Shown here piece after piece: positions 26,957-34,901 of a stretch of 64,000 bases of DNA; positions within the stretch are counted from its first letter, which is position 1, and each line of letters opens with the position of its first letter. Both the position numbers and the translations under genes were made by a program. A model generated the notes under the pieces. The model did no database searches. It saw nothing but the letters and a program-made list of their open reading frames with translations, and was not told the origin of the DNA. Source of the stretch: Streptomyces avidinii (lineage in GTDB: Bacteria; Actinomycetota; Actinomycetes; Streptomycetales; Streptomycetaceae); the NCBI RefSeq assembly GCF_014650695.1, contig NZ_BMVL01000004.1, positions 1-64,000 of the forward strand. Reading direction: 5' to 3'.

Positions 26957-27793
26957 ATGTGTCGATGGCTCGCGTATTCGGGAACGCCCCTGCTGCTCGA
27001 AACCATCCTCTACAAACCGGCCCACTCCCTGATCGACCAGAGCCTGCACTCCAGGATGGGCGTGGAGACGACGAACGGCGACGGCTTCGGCGTCGGCTGG
27101 TACACCGAGGAGAACACGGGCACCCCGGCGATCCTCAGGGAGATCGGCCCCGCCTGGAACAACCGCAACCTGCGCGAGATCGCCGACCACGTCCGCTCCC
27201 CGCTGTTCTTCGCCCACATCCGGGCATCGACCGGAACGGCGGTGCAGCAGACGAACTGTCACCCGTTCCGGCACGGCCGCTGGATGTTCATGCACAACGG
27301 GGCCATCGCCGAGTTCCACCGCATGCGGCGGCAACTCACCCTGCTGATCGACCCCGCGCTGTACCCCGATGTCGAGGGGACGACGGACTCCGAGGTGATG
27401 TTCCACCTGGCGCTCACCTTCGGCCTGGAGGAGGACCCGCCGGCCGCGGTGGCCCGGATGACGGGCGTGGTGGAACGCATCGGCCGCGAGCACGGTGTGG
27501 AGTACCCGATCCAGATGACGCTCGCCATCAGCGACGGCGAACGCCTGTGGGCCTTCCGGTACTCCAGCCAGGGTGCGTCGAGGACGCTGTTCTACAGCAG
27601 CCGCGTGGACACGCTGCGCAAGCTCCACCCCGACATGGCATTCCTCCAGGAGGTCTCGGACGACACCCGCCTGGTCGTCTCCGAGCCCCTGGGCGACCTC
27701 CCGGGCGCCTGGAACGAGGTCCCGGAGAGCACCTACGGCATCGTCGAACCGGGGAGGGACTCCCTCTACCCCTTCACCCCCCAGGCGGCGTAG
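26957..27793 (+). CDS. Class II glutamine amidotransferase (YafJ/EgtC-like)
   Basis: N-terminal-nucleophile amidotransferase of 278 residues. The ATG at 26957 puts the catalytic cysteine at position 2 (MCRWLAY), as the family requires, and GAGGTGA precedes it. The glutamine-site residues are visible in FFAHIRASTG and FMHNGAI, and the NGDGFGVGWY loop is typical. EgtC acts in ergothioneine synthesis, but no egt genes are nearby, so this is better called a YafJ-type protein with unknown acceptor. Confidence 0.9.
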   Translation: MCRWLAYSGTPLLLETILYKPAHSLIDQSLHSRMGVETTNGDGFGVGWYTEENTGTPAILREIGPAWNNRNLREIADHVRSPLFFAHIRASTGTAVQQTNCHPFRHGRWMFMHNGAIAEFHRMRRQLTLLIDPALYPDVEGTTDSEVMFHLALTFGLEEDPPAAVARMTGVVERIGREHGVEYPIQMTLAISDGERLWAFRYSSQGASRTLFYSSRVDTLRKLHPDMAFLQEVSDDTRLVVSEPLGDLPGAWNEVPESTYGIVEPGRDSLYPFTPQAA

Positions 27794-27831
27794 GCCCCGG
27801 GGCACCCGGCCGCTCCCGGCACGGCAGCAGG

Positions 27832-28638
27832 TCAGCCGACGGCGCCGAGGATCGGTGACCAGACGGCACCGGTGAGTGCAGCCACCACCTGCTGTTCGGA
27901 GAGCGGGGGAGCCGCACGGGTCGGTTTCGGCGTGTCGGCTCCGCTGCCGCCGCCGGTGCTGTTCCACTGCACCATCTGAAGCTGGGCGCCGGTCGACTTC
28001 AGGGTCACCGTCACCGTCCAGCGGTGGGCGGTGTCGGCGCGTACCGGATGCTCGGCCGCGTTCCGCTCCGACATCACCACGGCCCCGCCGGGAACCGCGG
28101 CACTGCTCGGCAACTGGCTCAGCGTGCAGGTGTCGCCTTCGGCCCGGGCGGGCGTGCGTGCGCAGCTCAACCCGTCGCCGTCCCCGAGCGGCAGTTTGAG
28201 CCGCACGGCCGAGACACCGACCATGGCGGCTCCGTGCCCGTCGTCGACGATCAGTCCGCCGTTGGCGACGTACCCGCCGGACGGATCCGCGGGGTTGTTG
28301 CTCTGTCCGGTCATCCTGCTGAACCGGCCCCCGGGGAGCGTCTCCTTGAGGGCCTCGATCATCTGGGTGCCGGTGATCGCGGAACGGGGCATCGCCAGCG
28401 CCACCGTCTCCAGGTCGGATCCCGCGGGACGGGTCCAGGCGAGCGCACCGGGGATCACCAGGGCGGCTACGGCCATCACCCCGCAGGCGCCGACCCCGGC
28501 GACGACGGCCGCGCCCCGCCGGCGCCGCCGACGGCTCCGGCCGCGCTCGACGGCTCCGCTCAGGAGGGCGGTGAGATCGGGTTCGAGGGAGTCGGTCGTG
28601 CGGTCCAGGGCATGTGCGAGGTCTGCTTCGAACGGCAT
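27832..28638 (-). CDS. Membrane protein, putative anti-sigma partner
   Basis: Protein of 268 residues with a soluble N-terminus (about 1-45), an Arg-rich stop (RGRSRRRRRRG), one membrane span (about 50-70) and an outer domain of unknown fold. The ATG at 28638 has AAAGGTGA upstream; an open frame continues to 28704 without support. It lies 66 bp behind an ECF sigma gene on the same strand, the usual place for an anti-sigma factor. No zinc-binding HxxxCxxC motif is seen, so this role is an inference from position and topology. Confidence 0.72.
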   Translation of the reverse strand: MPFEADLAHALDRTTDSLEPDLTALLSGAVERGRSRRRRRRGAAVVAGVGACGVMAVAALVIPGALAWTRPAGSDLETVALAMPRSAITGTQMIEALKETLPGGRFSRMTGQSNNPADPSGGYVANGGLIVDDGHGAAMVGVSAVRLKLPLGDGDGLSCARTPARAEGDTCTLSQLPSSAAVPGGAVVMSERNAAEHPVRADTAHRWTVTVTLKSTGAQLQMVQWNSTGGGSGADTPKPTRAAPPLSEQQVVAALTGAVWSPILGAVG

Positions 28639-28704
28639 GCTGGCGTCACCTTTTCTGTCGTTGGGGGGAACTGTGCGGCGGCTTCTGCCCGGGCTCACCG
28701 GCAC

Positions 28705-29211
28705 TCAGTGCGGAACCAGATCGGACAGGCTGTCTCCGAGCGACTCACGCAGCCTGCCGAGTGCCCGGGTGCCCTGGGAGCGGACCGCGCTGCTGCTCAG
28801 CCTGAGCATCCGGGCGGTCTCCTCGATGCTGCGGTCCTCCCAGTAGCGCAGCAGCAGTACTGCCCGGTCGCGGGGCGGAAGCCGGCCGAGCGCGTCCAGC
28901 AGCGCGAGCCGCAGTGCGGTGTCCGGTCCGGATACCGCACTGTCGGGCATCTGCCCGAGGGGGCGCTCGCCGGTGCTCCGCCGACGCCGCAGGCTGAGGA
29001 AGGTGCGGACCAGAACCGTCTGCGCGTAGGCCACCGGATTGTCCGCACCGGCCACCCGCTTCCAGTGCACGTACACCCGGCTGAGGGTTTCCTGGACCAG
29101 GTCCTCGGCAAGATGCGTATCGCCGGCCGCGAGTACGTACGCCGAGCGGTACAGGGCCTTCGCCCTCGCGGCCACGAACTCCAGGTACTCGTCCTCCTGT
29201 GCTGATTTCAC
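28705..29211 (-). CDS. ECF sigma factor, SigE-like family
   Basis: RNA polymerase sigma factor of 168 residues with region 2 (AEDLVQETLSRVYVHW, about 38-53) and region 4 (IEETARMLRLSSSAVRSQ, about 130-147). It belongs to the short Streptomyces SigE-like group that lacks region 1. The GTG at 29211 follows GGGGG, and the long open frame upstream has no coding character. The downstream membrane protein is its likely partner. Confidence 0.9.
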   Translation of the reverse strand: MKSAQEDEYLEFVAARAKALYRSAYVLAAGDTHLAEDLVQETLSRVYVHWKRVAGADNPVAYAQTVLVRTFLSLRRRRSTGERPLGQMPDSAVSGPDTALRLALLDALGRLPPRDRAVLLLRYWEDRSIEETARMLRLSSSAVRSQGTRALGRLRESLGDSLSDLVPH

Positions 29212-29352
29212 TCGGCCCCCGCCTGTTCTCTTGTTCCGTGATCCCCGTGCATACCCTTCACGACTACGCGAGGCGCCGGGATGTCGCGCGCCGCAGGCAC
29301 CTTCTTTCCACCGCCGTGACACCACGGGCGGCGGCCGACTCCGGGAACGGCA

Positions 29353-29394
29353 GAAGCCCCCGCCGACCCGGATCTCCGGCTCGGCGGGGGCTTC
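29353..29394. terminator. Strong hairpin upstream of the sigma gene
   Basis: A perfect 14-bp stem (GAAGCCCCCGCCGA) with an inner CCGG/CCGG hairpin. It lies 142 bp upstream of the sigma gene, where it would stop minus-strand transcription coming from the accessory region. Confidence 0.65.
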
Positions 29395-29509
29395 GTCGCA
29401 CGCTGACCCAAGGGGGCGATGCTCACTGACGGTTGTCCCGCAATTCGTCTCTCCGGCCCCGGGGCTCACGCTCCTGGGCCCGGTGCGCCACGCGGCCTGC
29501 GTCGAGCGG

Positions 29510-29770
29510 ACCGGTTCCGCTTCATCGTGAACGCCGAGGACGGCTACCGGCTCGGTCCCCCGGTGCTCAGCGGCCGGGCGCCGGCGCGACGGGCCGCCGC
29601 CGGGTCTTCCGCGGGGGCGGAGACACGGGCCCGGGCCGCACGTCGAACTGCCGGCCCCGCCCACCCGCCTCTTCTCCAACTTCGCCAACGGCCACGCCAC
29701 CTTGAAGGTCCGCCCCACCGGCGAACGCTCGGGCCTGATGGCCGTCCGGGCGCCGATCGGCGCCTTGTGA
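29510..29770 (+). pseudogene. Possible gene remnant split by a hairpin repeat
   Basis: Two stretches look protein-coding but in different frames. The first reads FRFIVNAEDGYRLGPPVLSG (about 29518-29577); the second reads RLFSNFANGHATLKV and on to a stop at 29768-29770. Between them lies the 29-bp hairpin repeat. No start codon with a ribosome site could be found and I do not recognise the family. The call rests only on residue composition and may be wrong. Confidence 0.28.
29602..29630. repeat. 29-bp hairpin repeat, copy 1
   Basis: Identical to 33220-33248. It contains GTCT-T-CCGC-GGGG-GCGG-AGAC, a short stem-loop with one bulged base. Confidence 0.75.
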
Positions 29771-29791
29771 CGGCAACTGCCGTAACCCCGT

Positions 29792-30049
29792 TCACCGTTG
29801 ACACTGCAGCGCGTCGGCCCCCGCGGCGATGACCTCGGCGAGCCGGTTGGCGAAGGCCGCGTTGCAGCCTCCGAGCCGGACGAAGCCGTGGCCGGCCACC
29901 GGCCCGTCGTTGCTGAGGGAAGGAAGGGTCAGGTCCGCGAGCGCGAGCGCCGCCTGGAGGTTGGTGACGGCCTCTTCGCCGGCTCGGTAGGCGGAGTCCT
30001 GGTGCCGCTTGTACCTCGTGCGTTCGGCGTGGGTCATTTCGTGGGCCAT
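29792..30049 (-). CDS. Small hypothetical protein
   Basis: Unknown protein of 85 residues beginning MAHEMTHAERTRYKRHQ, with an alpha-helical, charged N-terminus and an alanine-rich C-terminus. It has one cysteine pair (GGCNAAF, ADALQCQR) and no signal peptide or membrane span. The ATG at 30049 was chosen for its natural-looking N-terminus; the upstream in-frame extension is Arg/Pro-rich and unlikely. I do not recognise the family. Confidence 0.55.
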   Translation of the reverse strand: MAHEMTHAERTRYKRHQDSAYRAGEEAVTNLQAALALADLTLPSLSNDGPVAGHGFVRLGGCNAAFANRLAEVIAAGADALQCQR

Positions 30050-30414
30050 GCTTGTGATCTCTCGTGATAGGCGTGGGAGGTGACGCGCCGGAGCGCGTCG
30101 TGGATCTGGTTCGGTTCGGTGTCCGCATCCGGGCATGGGCGGGCCCGGCGGTGGCTGTGTGCCGTTCGGATGGGCCGCAGTGACCGGACGGCCGGCGGCA
30201 CGATGCGGTCTGACCTGCAGCGCGGGGAGCCGGTCCGGGACCGCGGACCGCGACGGGACAAGGACATAGACCGTCGGGCTGAGTATGTTCTCGGCCCGTG
30301 ACTATCGGTTTCGATCTTCGTTTCAAAGGTGCAGGCGAGCACTCTTGTGAGGCGTGGGGAAGGAGTGGGGTGTCAAGGAAGCCGGTGGCTGTCACCGCCC
30401 CACGCGCACGGCCG
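30050..30414. other. Gene-less stretch
   Basis: About 365 bp between the small hypothetical gene and the DUF2637-like gene. Open frames here have no natural composition. It presumably carries the promoter of the 85-residue gene. No repeat or clear operator was seen. Confidence 0.5.
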
Positions 30415-31314
30415 TCATGCGCCGTACCCGAACCCACGCCCCCCGGACGGAGAGCGGACGGCCTTCCGCTCCGCCGCGGAGTAGCCGGCCGGGACTCCGT
30501 CCTGGCCGCGCCCGGCCGTGGCCGCCTGCCCGAGCACCGAGGCGGGCGGAGTCCGGTGCCGTGGCGCAGCCTGTCGGGGCGGCCGGGTGAGAGTGATCTG
30601 GCGGACCAGCTGCTGGAAGCAGGCCAGGGCCGCGACCGCGGGAAGTGCGGACGACGTCCCGGCCGCGATCGTTCTGGGCGCCTGGGCCACGCACAGAAGC
30701 GTGGCCAGGGTGGAGAACAGCAGCACGATGGACCAGGAATGCAGCGCGCGGCGCTGGTGCAGCGCGGATCTGAGAATGGACAGGGAAGCGACCATCCAGG
30801 GGCCGTAGATCAGCAGGGGCCACCAGCCGACCACTGCGCGGGCCGTGTGCAATCCGGCGCTGTGGCGCAGGGCGTCACAGATGGCCAGCCCACTGAGGAT
30901 GCTCACCACGGCGGCGATGAGGGCGACCAGAACTGCTGTGAACAGGCTGCCCGTTCGCAGCAGAGTCACGACGGGCGCCTTCGACGGACTTCGACGGTGC
31001 CCGCCGGAGGCCTGCTTGGGCGGCCGGGCGGCAGGCGTGTGCTTCAGTCCCGCTACGAGGCCGAGGGTGCTCACCGTGTCACCGGCGTCGTCGTAGCCGA
31101 CGCGGCCGAAAGGCTCCGACTGTCCTGGGGCAGCGCTCTCCTGGAGAAGGATGGCGAGCTCTTCCGCCGGATCCCACGGCCGGTCCGGCTCCCCGTGCCC
31201 TAGCGGTTGCCCTGGGCCATGCTGCTGCGCGTGGTCCTGCCGGCGCCAGAATGCGGTGGTGTCCGGCTGAGGGTGGGTGCCGTGGACGTCTGGGTATCCG
31301 TACGGCTCAAACAC
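30415..31314 (-). CDS. DUF2637-like membrane protein
   Basis: Protein of 299 residues with a polar, Pro/Gln-rich N-terminus (1-110), four membrane spans (about 115-230) and a charged tail. The span arrangement (TGSLFTAVLVALIAAVV, WWPLLIYGPWMVASLS) resembles DUF2637 proteins, which are frequent in Streptomyces integrative and plasmid elements beside spread genes. The GTG at 31314 overlaps the end of the upstream small gene by 8 bp, so the two are coupled. The function is unknown; the element link is an inference. Confidence 0.72.
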   Translation of the reverse strand: MFEPYGYPDVHGTHPQPDTTAFWRRQDHAQQHGPGQPLGHGEPDRPWDPAEELAILLQESAAPGQSEPFGRVGYDDAGDTVSTLGLVAGLKHTPAARPPKQASGGHRRSPSKAPVVTLLRTGSLFTAVLVALIAAVVSILSGLAICDALRHSAGLHTARAVVGWWPLLIYGPWMVASLSILRSALHQRRALHSWSIVLLFSTLATLLCVAQAPRTIAAGTSSALPAVAALACFQQLVRQITLTRPPRQAAPRHRTPPASVLGQAATAGRGQDGVPAGYSAAERKAVRSPSGGRGFGYGA

Positions 31315-31621
31315 AGGAACTGCCGCCCGAGTGCTCGTCGACGGGCGCCGAGGACGGTGCGGTGCTCCCCGACCTCCGGTCGAACTCGACCTGGATCACG
31401 CTCATCGTATGGAGGAAGTCCTCAAAGATCGAGGACGAGTAGCTGAGATCGATCTCCAGGCTCCCGTGTTCCAGCGTGGCGTTCCTGGCCTCGCCACGTC
31501 CTGTTGCGCGTGGGGTGAAAGTCCACTTTCCGACCCGGGTGGCCCCGGCGTGAAAGCCGCCTCCCTGTCCGTCCTCCTCCGCAGATCTGCGGAAGAGGAC
31601 GGGGAGCTTTGCTGTTGTCAT
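31307..31621 (-). CDS. Small hypothetical protein
   Basis: Protein of 104 residues starting MTTAKLPVLFRRSAEED and containing a hydrophilic stretch with aromatic residues (LEIDLSYSSSIFEDFLHTM). It is coupled to the DUF2637-like gene by an 8-bp overlap, which supports both. No start has a strong ribosome site. Unrecognised family. Confidence 0.5.
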   Translation of the reverse strand: MTTAKLPVLFRRSAEEDGQGGGFHAGATRVGKWTFTPRATGRGEARNATLEHGSLEIDLSYSSSIFEDFLHTMSVIQVEFDRRSGSTAPSSAPVDEHSGGSSCV

Positions 31622-32022
31622 ATTCCATAAACGCTGACGGTCTTGGTCAGGGTGTGCGCCATCCGGGTGATGGTGGCGGATGAATAGGTATTGCCTGCCG
31701 TTTATCGGTTCTGCAAACACAACAAGAGTTCGGCCGTCAGGTCCTGCCGCGCGGTCGCGTCGCAGCTCAAGGGGGCGATGGGCGCCGGCCGCGGCCGGCC
31801 CGGGTCCGCAGGCCCCTGACTCCTGGCATGCGGTCGCCGCCCCCGGCCGTCGACCGATCATCGGTTGAAACCATGGGATGCCAAGGCTGGATCGGTTGCT
31901 GCGCATGGCTGCAATCGGCAGGGAGGGCGCAACCCTGCATATGCCCCTGCGTTATGCCCACCGATCGCCGGGGCTTTGGTCGTGCGGGCTCCTTGAACCA
32001 TCAACCTTCGAAAGGACCACCC
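31622..32022. other. Gene-less stretch with lower GC
   Basis: About 400 bp between two divergent small genes. Base composition is visibly less GC-rich than the flanks near 31620-31720 and 31860-31960. It should hold both promoters, but I could not place them with confidence. Confidence 0.45.
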
Positions 32023-32400
32023 GTGGGAGACATCCTCCTGTGGATCGTGCTGATCTCCGCCGCGCTGGGCACAGGTTGCACTGCGCTGGCGTCGTCAGGG
32101 ACTGGCCGTCTGTGGCACGTGGACGCCCTTGAGCTGCGGCGCCAACAGCGCTTCAGGCATGTCCTGTCCTGCCATGTGGATGCCATCCGGCTGTCCCGCC
32201 GGGAAGCCGCGGCGTCGGTGCAACCGGGGTGGAGGCCCGCAGGCGGCTCGTCCCAAGTGGGCGAGGATCCGTTCCGGTTCGTCCCTGAGTCGTGTCGGTC
32301 GCCCTTCGCGGGAGACCCCTACGGCGGTGCCCCGCCGCCGGCCGACTCCTCGCTGAATTCCTCAAAAACCCCGGCAATCCGCACGTGGCCGGCCACATAA
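32023..32400 (+). CDS. Hypothetical membrane-anchored protein
   Basis: Protein of 125 residues beginning with a single hydrophobic segment (GDILLWIVLISAALGTG) followed by a basic, Arg-rich soluble part. The GTG at 32023 has AAAGGA 7 bp upstream. The last 15 residues come from one copy of a direct repeat, so the original C-terminus may have been changed. Unrecognised. Confidence 0.45.
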   Translation: MGDILLWIVLISAALGTGCTALASSGTGRLWHVDALELRRQQRFRHVLSCHVDAIRLSRREAAASVQPGWRPAGGSSQVGEDPFRFVPESCRSPFAGDPYGGAPPPADSSLNSSKTPAIRTWPAT

Positions 32401-32419
32401 AAACCCCGGCAATTCGTAC
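32364..32419. repeat. Direct repeat pair, 21 bp
   Basis: AAAAACCCCGGCAATCCGCAC (32364-32384) recurs at 32399-32419 with two changes, 35 bp apart. It sits at the edge of the lowest-GC part of the window. Confidence 0.7.
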
Positions 32420-32669
32420 ATTGCTGACTCGCTTCGATATGAGGCACGCTAAATTTGCCACGGCGTGCCCAATTCTTGATCGATGCACTTCTGTGCTGCC
32501 TGTTCGGGGAAATGGCGAGAGCTGTCGAGAATAAAAGAAATATCATCCGTCTATCGCTGAGGGGGTCTCCGGTCGGCAATTCGCAAGGGGCTGCCACCCT
32601 TCCCCGGGGCTGCCCTCCGGCAGCAAGGTCTATCCGTCCCGCACTGCGTGCGACCACGAGAAGGGCTGC
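32420..32669. other. Low-GC gene-less stretch
   Basis: About 250 bp whose GC content is visibly near 50 percent in its first half, unlike the surrounding chromosome. A 72-codon open frame crosses it but lacks codon bias. It may be a scar of foreign DNA. Confidence 0.45.
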
Positions 32670-33005
32670 GTGAGCATGGCTTCCTACGGTGACCGATCCG
32701 ATCGAGGCCCCTGGGCGGCTGCTCGGCGCCGTGTCCGGCCGGCGGCTGTCCGGGTGGCGAGGGCAGTGCGGGCGGCGGTGATGCGGGTGACACGCCGCCT
32801 CGCCGGGGCGGGTGCGGCCCGGACAGTCGGCTCGACCCGGACGGAAATATGCTCGCCCCGGGTGCTCCAGGACGAATACCGGGCGGGTTTCTCCCTGCCT
32901 TCGCCTCGTCCGCCGAGGGCAGGGGGCGACCTCCACGAATGTCCGTGGTGCCTGTCCCTCGGGAATCCCGACGCTCCCGGCCCGGCCGGCCCGGCCGAGC
33001 CCTGA
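32670..33005 (+). CDS. Doubtful small protein with CPWC motif
   Basis: Open frame of 111 codons from a GTG; an ATG two codons further is the alternative start. The middle is very Arg/Ala-rich, as in shadow frames, but the end has a CPWC zinc-finger-like motif (DLHECPWCLSLGNP). No good ribosome site. It may not be real. Confidence 0.28.
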   Translation: MSMASYGDRSDRGPWAAARRRVRPAAVRVARAVRAAVMRVTRRLAGAGAARTVGSTRTEICSPRVLQDEYRAGFSLPSPRPPRAGGDLHECPWCLSLGNPDAPGPAGPAEP

Positions 33006-33091
33006 CGGAGAATCCGGGCCGGTGCGGGCCGACGGGTCATCGGCCGCTGCCCACCGGGGAAGCGGCCGCGCAGGCGGGGTCGGCCTTCTCG

Positions 33092-33144
33092 GGGGTGTCG
33101 TGCACGTCGTACGGCAGGTGAAGACGGTCGGGGCACGACACCCC
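33092..33144. repeat. 12-bp inverted repeat
   Basis: GGGGTGTCGTGC (33092-33103) and its exact complement (33133-33144) flank 29 bp. It lies in the gap beyond the 3' end of the MurA-like gene; it is either a weak terminator or an element end. Confidence 0.5.
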
Positions 33145-33207
33145 GGGCTTCACCCTGCGGACGTCTCCGCACGCACCTCACGCCCGACCGTCGGGCGGGA
33201 GCGCGAA

Positions 33208-33256
33208 GGGCCGTCGACGGGGTCTTCCGCGGGGGCGGAGACACGGGCGACGGCCC
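33208..33256 (-). terminator. MurA-like gene terminator with 29-bp repeat copy 2
   Basis: GGGCCGTCG and CGACGGCCC form the outer stem, and the 29-bp repeat (33220-33248) forms an inner hairpin. It starts 46 bp past the stop of the minus-strand MurA-like gene, the right place for its terminator. Confidence 0.6.
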
Positions 33257-33301
33257 GGAGACCGCCCAGGAGGACGGGAGGGGTCCCGACCTGCGGCGTA
33301 C

Positions 33302-34831
33302 TTAGATGTCGCGGAAGATCTCGATCTGGGCGCCCACCGAGTTGAGGCGTTCCGCCAGTTCCTCGTAACCGCGGTTGATGACGTAGACGTTGCGCAGCAC
33401 CGAGGTGCCCTCCGCCGCCATCATCGCCAGGAGCACGACCACCGCCGGGCGCAGGGCCGGCGGGCACATCATCTCCGACGCGCGCCAGCGGGTGGGGCCC
33501 TCCACCAGGACGCGGTGGGGGTCGAGGAGTTGGAGGCGGCCGCCGAGGCGGTTCAGATCCGTCAGGTAGATGGCCCGGTTGTCGTACACCCAGTCGTGGA
33601 TCAGCGTCTGGCCCTGGGCCACGGCGGCGATGGCCGCGAAGAAGGGGACGTTGTCGATGTTCAGCCCGGGGAACGGCATGGGGTGGATCTTGTCGATCGG
33701 GGCTTCGAGCTTCGAGGGGCGGACCGTGAGGTCGACCAGCCGGGTGCGGCCGTTGTCCGCGTTGTACTCCGCCGAGCGGTCGTGGTCCAGGCCCATCTCC
33801 TCCAGGACCGCGAGCTCGATCTCCATGAACTCGATCGGCACCCGGCGGATGGTGAGCTCCGACTCCGTGACCACCGCGGCGGCGAGCAGGCTCATCGCCT
33901 CGACCGGGTCCTCGGAGGGCGAGTAGTCCACGTCCACGTCGATGCTCGGAACGCCGTGCACGGTGAGCGTGGTGGTGCCGACGCCCTCGACCCGGACGCC
34001 CAGGGCCTCCAGGAAGAAGCACAGGTCCTGGACCATGTAGTTGGAGGAGGCATTGCGGATGACGGTGACGCCGTCGTGCCGCGCGGCGGCCAGCAGCGCG
34101 TTCTCGGTGACGGTGTCCCCGCGCTCGGTCAGCACGATCGGGCGGTCCGGGGAGATGCCGGGCACCACCTTCGCGTGGTAGATGCCCTCGGTCGCGGTGA
34201 TGTCCAGGCCGAAGCGGCGCAGGGCGATCATGTGCGGCTCGATGGTGCGGGTGCCCAGGTCGCAGCCGCCCGCGTAGGGGAGTCGGAAGGAATCCATCCG
34301 GTGCAGCAGCGGGCCCAGGAACATGATGATGCTCCGGGTCCGGCGGGCCGCGTCCGCGTCCATGGCCTCCATGTCGAGGCGGGCCGGCGGGATCAGCTCC
34401 AGGTCCACGCCGTCGTTGATCCAGCGGGTGCGGACGCCGATCGAGTTCAGGACCTCCAGGAGGCGGTAGACCTCCTCGATGCGGGCCACCCGCCTCAGCA
34501 CCGTACGGCCCTTGTTGAGCAGGGAGGCGCAGAGCAGGGCGACGCACGCGTTCTTGCTCGTCTTGACGTCGATGGCGCCGGACAGGCGGCGGCCGCCCAC
34601 CACGCGCAGGTGCATCGGGCCGGCGTAGCCCAGGGAGACGATCTCGCTGTCGAGCGCTTCGCCGATTCGGGCGATCATCTCAAGGCTGATGTTCTGGTTG
34701 CCGCGCTCGATCCGGTTCACGGCGCTCTGGCTGGTGCCCAGGGCGTCTGCGAGTTGACTCTGTGTCCAGCCCCGGTGCTGCCGGGCGTCACGGATGAGCT
34801 TGCCGATGCGTACGAGGTAGTCGTCTGCCAT
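33302..34831 (-). CDS. murA: XRE-type DNA-binding domain fused to MurA-like enolpyruvyl transferase
   Basis: Fusion of 509 residues. Residues 6-62 form a Cro/CI-type helix-turn-helix (TQSQLADALGTSQSAVNRIE); residues 73-509 form an EPSP-synthase-fold domain like UDP-GlcNAc 1-carboxyvinyltransferase, the first step of peptidoglycan precursor synthesis. The catalytic cysteine is kept as C190 (YAGGCDLGTR) and the substrate-binding Lys-Asn as K93-N94. A plain MurA has no DNA-binding domain and about 420-450 residues. An ATCTCA-GATA-TGAGAT palindrome lies 11 bp upstream of the start, so the protein may control its own gene. As I recall, S. coelicolor has the same gene beside aconitase. Whether it is an enzyme, a sensor or both is open. 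Confidence 0.88.
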   Translation of the reverse strand: MADDYLVRIGKLIRDARQHRGWTQSQLADALGTSQSAVNRIERGNQNISLEMIARIGEALDSEIVSLGYAGPMHLRVVGGRRLSGAIDVKTSKNACVALLCASLLNKGRTVLRRVARIEEVYRLLEVLNSIGVRTRWINDGVDLELIPPARLDMEAMDADAARRTRSIIMFLGPLLHRMDSFRLPYAGGCDLGTRTIEPHMIALRRFGLDITATEGIYHAKVVPGISPDRPIVLTERGDTVTENALLAAARHDGVTVIRNASSNYMVQDLCFFLEALGVRVEGVGTTTLTVHGVPSIDVDVDYSPSEDPVEAMSLLAAAVVTESELTIRRVPIEFMEIELAVLEEMGLDHDRSAEYNADNGRTRLVDLTVRPSKLEAPIDKIHPMPFPGLNIDNVPFFAAIAAVAQGQTLIHDWVYDNRAIYLTDLNRLGGRLQLLDPHRVLVEGPTRWRASEMMCPPALRPAVVVLLAMMAAEGTSVLRNVYVINRGYEELAERLNSVGAQIEIFRDI

Positions 34832-34842
34832 GGGGGCACGCT

Positions 34843-34858
34843 ATCTCAGATATGAGAT
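34843..34858. promoter_or_regulatory. Palindrome before the HTH-MurA gene
   Basis: ATCTCA-GATA-TGAGAT, perfect 6+6, from 12 bp upstream of the start codon. Size and symmetry suit an XRE-type dimer, so autoregulation is likely. Confidence 0.55.
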
Positions 34859-34901
34859 GACCTTCGCGTCGGGTGTGGCAAATGGGTGTATTGCACCGGT
34901 C

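Noticed and set aside
32455..32673. A 72-codon frame in the low-GC stretch
   Set aside because: No ribosome site, no codon bias, and an Arg/Ala-rich end. I treated it as non-coding.
33092..33144. Terminal inverted repeats of an insertion sequence
   Set aside because: The 12-bp arms enclose only 29 bp and there is no transposase or target duplication; a hairpin is the simpler reading.
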